Origin: J088 sp003695505 [NCBI: Candidatus Dadabacteria bacterium]
GTDB taxonomy: Bacteria > J088
Direction: 5' to 3'
Length of the DNA stretch: 12,498 bases
Assembly (NCBI GenBank): GCA_003695505.1
Contig: RFIY01000181.1
Coordinates: forward strand, 1 to 12,498
How positions within the stretch are numbered: position 1 is the first letter of the stretch; the number at the start of each line of letters is the position of its first letter. The notes below the pieces were generated by a model that was not told the DNA's origin, did not search any database, and saw only the letters and a program-made list of their open reading frames with translations. The position numbers and the translations under genes are program-made. This document shows, in pieces, positions 8,165-12,498 of this stretch.

Positions 8165-9221
8165 CCTGGGCAACTTCTTCGGCAACCGACCGAAAGACGA
8201 CCCCCTCCTGATCAAACCGCGTCGCCCAGAAGCCCTGGGCAAAAAAATCACACCAGATCGTGGCTCCGGGGGCGTGTAGAACAAGATTGGCGGCCGGCGT
8301 ACCAACCAGCGGCTCAAAACCCTGCCGAACGAGACCAAGCAACTGCGCCAGCGAAGAATCGATCTCCTGCTGCGAATGGCCATCCCGTGGCATCGAATAG
8401 ACGACGCGCGGCTGCCGCTGAAACCAGATGTGATCCCATTCTGTACCAAATTCTGCAAACCGGGCGCGAATCGCCCGGTCAATACGACGGTACAACTGCG
8501 GGCGCAGCATGGCATAGCTCGTTTCGCGACGAACCGAAGCGTTGGAGCGCAGGTCGTATTCGTTCGCACCACCCGAACTCTGCAGCAGTGTTTCGCGCAA
8601 CTCATTCAGCGTCTGCTGGAATCGCTTTTGTTCGACACTGCGCGGCTTGCGATACAGCAACGAGCGTTCACCGTCGATCCGTTGAAAGCCGAAACGCTCA
8701 CCGTGAAAGTCGAGATTGAATCGTGACAATGGCCGATCGCGGAGGACATCACCAAAGACCCCGTTGACCTGCGCAACCAGCCCCGTCACCGATCGCAATC
8801 CGACCTGGCCACCCGCCGCCGCGAGCAACTCGTCGCGATCCAGAAACGCAATCCAGCCCTTGTCGTCGAGGTCGGGCAGGTCCCGAGTCACCGTCTGCCG
8901 GACCAGCTCGGCGAGGTCCCGGTTGCGTTCCGTGCGTTCACGCGAAAGCGTGTCCTCGCCGCTACGCGCCTCTGAGCGACCGGGCATCCAGGCAACGACG
9001 ACCGAATCGCGCCCTACGAGACGCGAGACCTCGTCACGTTCGGCGAGAGGCGTCCCGTCGTCGAACCGGAGCACGGATACGCGGCCATCTTCGAGAGCGC
9101 ACTCAGCAACCCCGCTATAATGTCCGCGATGAATACTCTGAAGAAGGTCAAACAGCTGCCGGCCGTTCAACTGTTGCAGAAACGGCGCCTGGACCCAACG
9201 GTCGAATGTCGTCGTGCTCAT
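8124..9221 (-). CDS. Unknown protein, paralogue A of a divergent pair
   Basis: This 365-residue cytoplasmic-looking protein has no signal peptide or membrane segment, and I do not recognise its family. It is clearly paralogous to the divergent plus-strand gene. Shared blocks include QAPFL (11-15), VVAWMPG (75-81), GLVAQVNG (147-154), RFGF (176-179) and TIWCDFFAQGFWATRFD (321-337). Residues 9-80 resemble the DUF4388/PATAN layout: a helix, then G-x-x-E, then strands with a DG turn. Residues 122-210 and 262-340 each read as strand-strand-helix-strand-strand-strand, like a Roadblock/LC7 module; this is by-eye fold guessing. The ATG at 9221 is chosen because AAGGG lies ten bases ahead; a GTG at 9230 would add three residues but sits too close to that motif. 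The downstream thpR gene overlaps or nearly abuts the end. Confidence 0.82.
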   Translation of the reverse strand: MSTTTFDRWVQAPFLQQLNGRQLFDLLQSIHRGHYSGVAECALEDGRVSVLRFDDGTPLAERDEVSRLVGRDSVVVAWMPGRSEARSGEDTLSRERTERNRDLAELVRQTVTRDLPDLDDKGWIAFLDRDELLAAAGGQVGLRSVTGLVAQVNGVFGDVLRDRPLSRFNLDFHGERFGFQRIDGERSLLYRKPRSVEQKRFQQTLNELRETLLQSSGGANEYDLRSNASVRRETSYAMLRPQLYRRIDRAIRARFAEFGTEWDHIWFQRQPRVVYSMPRDGHSQQEIDSSLAQLLGLVRQGFEPLVGTPAANLVLHAPGATIWCDFFAQGFWATRFDQEGVVFRSVAEEVAQGGWFIVEQLFDAG

Positions 9222-9301
9222 TGTGGCCACACCCTTCTGATAACTATGGTAACAGGCAATTTACTCTTGTTGCATTTTCGAGACGGTTTCAGGGGCCAGC
9301 C
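9222..9301. promoter_or_regulatory. Shared start region of the divergent paralogues
   Basis: Only 80 bases separate the ATG of paralogue A from the GTG of paralogue B. The centre (about 9236-9280) is A+T-rich compared with the flanking genes and must hold control signals for both genes unless they start within each other. GATAAC and GGTAAC lie nine bases apart (9238 and 9247). I could not fix a convincing -35/-10 pair on either strand. Confidence 0.4.
9291..9295 (+). promoter_or_regulatory. Ribosome binding site deciding the GTG start of paralogue B
   Basis: AGGGG lies six bases ahead of the GTG at 9302. It sets the start there rather than at the upstream in-frame ATG at 9206, in agreement with the alignment to paralogue A. 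Confidence 0.65.
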
Positions 9302-10372
9302 GTGAGTGTCGCTGCGGGCTATGAAAGCTGGCTGCAGGCGCCGTTTTTGCAGCCATTCCACGGTAAGGCGTTTTACGAGCTGCTGAAAGCCATCCGCGAC
9401 GGCGCCGTGACCGGCGAGGCCGAATGCGCGATCAGCGGTGGCCAGGTTCGTGTTCTGCACTTTCAGGACGGCAAACCGACGGGTCAGCGCGAAACGATCG
9501 CGGCGCTGGTCCGCGAACCACAGATCGTCGTCGCCTGGATGCCAGGAAAAACGGCGCGCGATGACAGCGCCACGCTGGTCAATCGATCGGCCATCGTCGA
9601 CCTGATCCAACGGCAATGCAGCGGTATCGCCGATGGCGAGTCTGGCTGGCTGCAGGTGTACTACGGCAACGAACGGCTCTACGCGCAAGGCGATGCAGGT
9701 ACAGCGGGCTTCGCATCCGGTCTCGTCGCACAGATCAACGGCACGTTTCGCGAAATCGTCGCGGACCAGACGCTGCGGCGGTTTTCGCTCTCTTCTCCGG
9801 TGTCGAGATTCGGCTATGAGTCGCTCGGCGGCAGCTACAGCGCATTTTACCGGTGCGCCCCCGAGGAACAGGCCGACATGCTGACGCGACTGGACACGCT
9901 GCGCAGCGACCTGTCTGAAATGTCCACCTACAGTGGACCGTTCGAAATGCGCTCCAGCGCGGGCGGGCCGGGCGAAGCAGAATACTGTCTGATCCGCCCT
10001 TCCCTCTACCAGAAACTGGATGCAGCGATTCTCAATCAACTTGAAGAAACCGATCTTCCGTGGAGCGCCTTCTGGCTCCAGGGTGACGCAGGCATCACCT
10101 GGCAGCACCGCCGCGGAACTGATCCGATGCAACAACGGGCAGATCCGTTCGAAGCGCTCGTCGAACTCGTGCGTCAGGCGTTCGCCGACGACAGCGGTGG
10201 GCCATCCGACATGGTGCTGTACACCAATGCGCTAACGATCTGGTGCGATCTGTTCGACGAGGGATTCTGGGCGATTCGCCTCGACGACGCCGAACAGGGC
10301 TTCCGGCGCAGAACGTCCGCTCTGGCAGCACGGGTACATAGAATGATGCGGCGCGCGTTCTCGCGTTCCTGA
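9302..10372 (+). CDS. Unknown protein, paralogue B of a divergent pair
   Basis: With a GTG start at 9302 this is a 356-residue soluble protein. It is collinear with paralogue A from the first residues: QAPFL (12-16), VVAWMPG (76-82), GLVAQING (140-147), RFGYES (169-174) and TIWCDLFDEGFWAIRLD (312-328). The N-termini align within one residue, which supports this start, as does AGGGG six bases ahead of the GTG. The in-frame ATG at 9206 would add 32 residues with no counterpart in the paralogue and would run into the start of the divergent gene. Domain guess as for A: PATAN-like 10-80, then two Roadblock-like modules at about 115-200 and 255-330. The last 25 residues are Arg-rich and differ from A. 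The family is not recognised. It ends 25 bases from the convergent TPR-like gene, with no terminator seen. Confidence 0.82.
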   Translation: MSVAAGYESWLQAPFLQPFHGKAFYELLKAIRDGAVTGEAECAISGGQVRVLHFQDGKPTGQRETIAALVREPQIVVAWMPGKTARDDSATLVNRSAIVDLIQRQCSGIADGESGWLQVYYGNERLYAQGDAGTAGFASGLVAQINGTFREIVADQTLRRFSLSSPVSRFGYESLGGSYSAFYRCAPEEQADMLTRLDTLRSDLSEMSTYSGPFEMRSSAGGPGEAEYCLIRPSLYQKLDAAILNQLEETDLPWSAFWLQGDAGITWQHRRGTDPMQQRADPFEALVELVRQAFADDSGGPSDMVLYTNALTIWCDLFDEGFWAIRLDDAEQGFRRRTSALAARVHRMMRRAFSRS

Positions 10373-10397
10373 CGCACGGCTGACGCCGAATGTCCGC

Positions 10398-10763
10398 TCA
10401 GACTGCCTTGCGCAGCGGCGTCACTTCGGCACCCGCGCGACGTTCCACCTGACCGACGGCCTGGCGGCGTACGTCCTCGATGCTTGTCGTCGCCATGATC
10501 CGCGCGACGGTCAATGCCTCATCGAAGCGGTTGCTCTGGGCAAACAGGTGCAATGCCCGCGCGTAAGCCTGCACCATTTGTCGGGTGCGTCCGTGCGTGC
10601 GGCAATGGTTGGCAACCTGCATCCAGAGCTGCGGGTTTTCAGGATCTTTGCGAACGCGCTCACGCAGTTCCATCAGCTTCGTCCGCCAGTCCGACTGGAC
10701 ACGGTCCGCGCCGAGCCGCAAGAGTTTACCCCAGTCCTGTTGACGCGATGTCGTGGTCGGCAT
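10398..10763 (-). CDS. Small TPR-like protein
   Basis: With the ATG at 10763 the protein has 121 residues, is mostly helical and has no signal peptide. Residues 43-76 fit a tetratricopeptide repeat (NPQLW, then the VANHCRTHGRT turn, then MVQAYARAL), and 77-95 begin a second, incomplete one (SNRFDEALTVA). TPR units bind proteins; no partner can be named. Residues 28-40 (TKLMELRERVRKD) are a charged helix. AGGAGG at 10777-10772 lies eight bases ahead of the ATG, a textbook site. A longer frame from a GTG at 10823 has only weak signals and a low-complexity Gln/Glu/Ser/Ala N-terminus, so it is not preferred. A CRP-type operator and -10 element upstream suggest control by cAMP. It is convergent with paralogue B. 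Confidence 0.78.
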   Translation of the reverse strand: MPTTTSRQQDWGKLLRLGADRVQSDWRTKLMELRERVRKDPENPQLWMQVANHCRTHGRTRQMVQAYARALHLFAQSNRFDEALTVARIMATTSIEDVRRQAVGQVERRAGAEVTPLRKAV

Positions 10764-10771
10764 GCTGCTGG

Positions 10772-10777
10772 CCTCCT
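10772..10777 (-). promoter_or_regulatory. Canonical Shine-Dalgarno deciding the TPR-protein start
   Basis: The minus strand reads AGGAGG here, eight bases before the ATG at 10763. It is the strongest ribosome binding site in the window and argues against the longer GTG start at 10823. Confidence 0.85.
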
Positions 10778-10843
10778 GTGGTTCGGCAGGTGTCGATGCT
10801 TCCTGTCCTTGTAGATCGGACACCTGCGTGTTTCGTTAACCAC

Positions 10844-10849
10844 AGTATG
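10844..10849 (-). promoter_or_regulatory. Candidate -10 element of the TPR-gene promoter
   Basis: The minus strand reads CATACT. The start of transcription would be near 10837, about 74 bases ahead of the ATG. There is no good -35 hexamer; the CRP-type dyad occupies that place instead, as in class II activator-dependent promoters. Confidence 0.45.
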
Positions 10850-10869
10850 GCCGCTGATCGACCCGCGAT

Positions 10870-10889
10870 GCTGTGACTTCGATCACAGC
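10870..10889. promoter_or_regulatory. Perfect CRP/Vfr/Clp-type operator
   Basis: The sequence is GC-TGTGA-CTTCGA-TCACA-GC: both conserved half-sites of the CRP family with the correct six-base centre, in a seven-base perfect inverted repeat. Its centre (10879.5) is about 42 bases upstream of the start predicted from the CATACT -10 element, the spacing of class II CRP activation. It lies in the 176-base gap between the SRPBCC and TPR-like genes, upstream of the latter. As RNA it could form a hairpin, but no T tract follows on either strand, so a terminator is less likely. The regulator could be CRP, Vfr or a Clp-type protein. Confidence 0.65.
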
Positions 10890-10939
10890 CCCTGAGTTAC
10901 CAGGCCGCGATGCCTCGCTGCATCACTGACACGGGACGC

Positions 10940-11449
10940 TCAGCGCGACCAGCGCGGCGCGAAACGCACGAGTTCGTCGGCAAAGCGACCGAGCGATTTT
11001 TTCATGACCGGCCCCATCAACGGATGGATCGTAGCGAACCAGCCGCGTGGCTCATAAGCGACGATCCAGCGCAGCCGGCAGCGGTCATCATCCAGCGGCG
11101 TGAGCTGATAATCTTCGCCAAAGGCGCGCCAGACGGGCCGCGTCGAGCCGCGCAAGCAAAATGCCATGCGACGCCCCTCTTCCCACGCAATGAATAGCTC
11201 ATCAACGGAAAGACCACCACTCAGATCGACGATTCGCGTCGTGCCGACGCCGAACGGTTCGGCGCTGGTCCATTCCACGCGTCGAATGCCGCCAGCCCAC
11301 TTCGGCCAGGCGTCCGCATCGCGGAAAATCGCGAACAGCGTCTCGGCCGACACCGGGATCTCGCGATCATAGACGAAGCGCACCGGCGCGATGTCGAAGT
11401 AGTCCATCGAAAACGTTTCGCACGGCACATATGAAGCTTGTCGCGCCAT
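10940..11449 (-). CDS. SRPBCC-superfamily (START/polyketide-cyclase-like) protein
   Basis: With the ATG at 11449 the protein has 169 residues. Residues 22-165 fit the SRPBCC helix-grip fold. The first strand is followed by IPVSAETLFAIFRDADAWPKWAGGIRRVEW (31-60, the usual V-x-A-x-x-x-F motif with its W-P-x-W), then strands at 70-76, 82-88, 94-101, 109-117 and 123-133, and a long C-terminal helix (about 146-162). Such proteins bind hydrophobic ligands; the ligand is not evident. No membrane segment is certain; GWFATIHPLMGPVM (136-149) is only mildly hydrophobic. AGGAG five bases ahead supports this ATG, while the in-frame start at 11482 has no such site. It diverges from a DUF1214-like gene and shares a dyad-containing control region with it, which suggests co-regulation. 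Confidence 0.85.
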   Translation of the reverse strand: MARQASYVPCETFSMDYFDIAPVRFVYDREIPVSAETLFAIFRDADAWPKWAGGIRRVEWTSAEPFGVGTTRIVDLSGGLSVDELFIAWEEGRRMAFCLRGSTRPVWRAFGEDYQLTPLDDDRCRLRWIVAYEPRGWFATIHPLMGPVMKKSLGRFADELVRFAPRWSR

Positions 11450-11500
11450 GGCATCTCCTGCCTTTCGCCGAACCCGGGGCACGATGAGATTACGCGCTCC

Positions 11501-11513
11501 CCGAAATTTTCGG
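11501..11513. repeat. 13-base palindrome CCGAAA-T-TTTCGG
   Basis: Two perfect 6-base arms flank a single T in the gap between the SRPBCC and DUF1214-like genes. If the minus-strand promoter at 11554-11562 is used, it lies in the untranslated leader of the SRPBCC mRNA. It may be a second protein-binding site, or chance in an A/T-containing stretch. Confidence 0.3.
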
Positions 11514-11525
11514 CTAGTCTGTGTC

Positions 11526-11556
11526 TTGAATGCGGGGACGGCCCCTGCCGTAAACT
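11526..11556 (+). promoter_or_regulatory. Candidate promoter of the DUF1214-like gene
   Basis: TTGAAT (11526-11531) and TAAACT (11551-11556) are 19 bases apart, a little longer than ideal. Transcription would start near 11563, inside the TACCA-AA-TGGTA dyad, so a protein bound to the dyad would block it. The spacer holds a GGGG/CCCC short repeat. Confidence 0.35.
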
Positions 11557-11562
11557 ATACCA
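11554..11562 (-). promoter_or_regulatory. Candidate extended -10 of the SRPBCC-gene promoter
   Basis: The minus strand reads TGG-TATAGT, fitting the extended -10 form TG-N-TATAAT, with no good -35 hexamer. The start would be near 11547, giving a leader of about 98 bases. It overlaps the left arm of the TACCA-AA-TGGTA dyad. Confidence 0.4.
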
Positions 11563-11571
11563 AATGGTAAA
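11556..11571. promoter_or_regulatory. Operator-like dyad between divergent genes
   Basis: TACCA (11558-11562) and TGGTA (11565-11569) flank AA; counting the outer bases, TATACCA against TGGTAAA matches at six of seven pairs. The dyad overlaps the extended -10 for the SRPBCC gene and the expected start site for the DUF1214-like gene, as a repressor site would. Size and symmetry suit a TetR- or MarR-type regulator. No regulator gene is in the window. Confidence 0.5.
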
Positions 11572-11589
11572 ATCGGGAGCCAGTGGACC

Positions 11590-12498
11590 ATGCGCACCGT
11601 ACTGACACAGGCCATGCAATTCTACCGGCGCGCCAACAATCTCTGGCGCCGCGTCCGAGGCAGAACTGCAAAAGACGAAGCGGACGCCGCCGTACAGACT
11701 GGCGCGGTCTGGGACGAATTCTGTGGCACGCTCAACGCTGCGGCCGCAGCCCTCGACTTTCCGGGCGCGCCGGACGATCCATTCAACCGCGCCGAGGGCT
11801 TCCGGTACCTCACCAGACTGGCTCGCGCCGGCCTCGAACAATTTCTCGAATATCAGTACCCCGCATTTCCGCAACTGCGGCGGATGGTGCACGAAACCGT
11901 CAAGATGGGCGCGGACAACCCGGACAATTACTATCAGAATTGCGTCATCGACGGTCGCTACGACTACCGCATCGAGGGCAACCGTGGAACGGTTGCGCTG
12001 CTCAGCTTTGCCACGAAGTCCGGACACTACGGCCAGGGCGGCGGCATGCCGCCTGTGGACGAAGTCGATGCCCGCGATCTCGACATCGGTTCCAATGGAG
12101 AGCTCGTCCTGCACCTGTCCACGCGCAAACAGGCCGGCAACTGGTTGCGGATCGCCGACGGCCCCGGCCTGCTGATCGTGCGCCAGACCTTTCTCGACCG
12201 GGCAGGCGAGCAGCGGGCGGATCTGAAGATCCGATGCCTGAACGGTCCGGACCAGCCCGAACCGCTGGGGCCAGAGCAGCTCGTCGACGGACTGCGGCAG
12301 GCGTCGCTACTGGTCGCCGGTGCATCGGCGCTGTTTGCGAAATGGTCCCGTGACTTTCAGAAACATACGAACGAGCTTCCACTGTTCGACCCCGAAGTAT
12401 CGATTGCCGCCGGCGGTGACCCCAACATCGCGTACTACATGAGTCACTGGCGCCTCGCGCCGGACGAGGCGCTGGTCATCGAGACACCGGTCCCGGAC
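11590..12498 (+). CDS. DUF1214-like protein, cut by the right edge
   Basis: An open frame of 303 codons runs from the ATG at 11590 to the end of the window with no stop. The stretch DNPDNYYQNCVIDGRYDYRI (about 108-127) followed by G-N-R-G-T-V and, near the edge, YYMSHWRLAPDEALVIE matches my memory of the DUF1214 (PF06742-type) proteins that occur with DUF1254 proteins and in lipid or steroid-type gene sets. Function in the family is not established. No signal peptide is seen; the N-terminus is amphipathic and Arg-rich (FYRRANNLWRRVRGR). GGGAG ends ten bases ahead of the ATG. The gene diverges from the SRPBCC gene across a dyad-containing region, so the two may serve one process with a hydrophobic substrate. 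The C-terminus is outside the window. Confidence 0.8.
   Translation, partial: MRTVLTQAMQFYRRANNLWRRVRGRTAKDEADAAVQTGAVWDEFCGTLNAAAAALDFPGAPDDPFNRAEGFRYLTRLARAGLEQFLEYQYPAFPQLRRMVHETVKMGADNPDNYYQNCVIDGRYDYRIEGNRGTVALLSFATKSGHYGQGGGMPPVDEVDARDLDIGSNGELVLHLSTRKQAGNWLRIADGPGLLIVRQTFLDRAGEQRADLKIRCLNGPDQPEPLGPEQLVDGLRQASLLVAGASALFAKWSRDFQKHTNELPLFDPEVSIAAGGDPNIAYYMSHWRLAPDEALVIETPVPD

Noticed and set aside
8165-8605. Upstream extension of thpR to an ATG at 8605
   Set aside because: The added 147 residues are Arg/Ser/Cys-rich and lie wholly within paralogue A in another frame; the 2H fold starts at about 8104.
9218-10135. 305-codon minus-strand frame opposite paralogue B
   Set aside because: The plus-strand frame aligns with paralogue A over its whole length; the antisense frame has no coherent domain and begins at the shared start region by chance.
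10870-10889. Rho-independent terminator for the SRPBCC gene
   Set aside because: The stem is only seven pairs with no T tract on the minus strand; the sequence matches the CRP consensus exactly, which explains it better.
11221-12114. 297-codon minus-strand frame across the divergent SRPBCC/DUF1214 region
   Set aside because: It runs through the control region and both genes in wrong frames; both overlapping real genes have family-level support.

Overview
The window comes from a G+C-rich proteobacterial chromosome. A gammaproteobacterium is the best guess, because of the protein families present, the stand-alone trpE-trpG pair and a perfect CRP-type (TGTGA-N6-TCACA) operator. That assignment is inference. 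No tRNA, rRNA, CRISPR array, insertion sequence or phage gene was seen. Coding is dense, and no gap between genes exceeds about 185 bases.

Left part (1-5503): the tryptophan genes trpE and trpG lie on the minus strand, overlap by ATGA, and trpG runs off the left edge. Divergent from them on the plus strand are a metallo-beta-lactamase-fold hydrolase with an N-terminal extension and a C-terminal winged-helix-like tail, then a two-repeat RND/MMPL-type membrane exporter with its own recognisable promoter.

Middle part (5504-8164): a minus-strand pair of a Yip1-like membrane protein and a degenerate receiver/PilZ (c-di-GMP-binding) protein, with overlapping reading frames, ends tail to tail against the exporter. 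A small plus-strand membrane protein diverges from this pair. Its 3' end overlaps that of thpR (RNA 2',3'-cyclic phosphodiesterase, LigT family), which follows an unknown gene and lacks a conventional start codon at the expected place.

The most unusual part (8124-10372) is a head-to-head pair of paralogous genes of about 360 codons with no function I can recognise. They share an 80-base start region. By eye each looks like an N-terminal DUF4388/PATAN-like module followed by two Roadblock/LC7-like alpha-beta modules, which would suggest a signalling or GTPase-partner role. This is a hypothesis only.

Right part (10398-12498): a small TPR-like protein has a textbook ribosome binding site and what looks like a class II CRP-dependent promoter. 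A SRPBCC-fold protein and a DUF1214-like protein (cut by the right edge) are divergent and share a 140-base control region. A TACCA-AA-TGGTA dyad in that region overlaps the candidate promoters of both.
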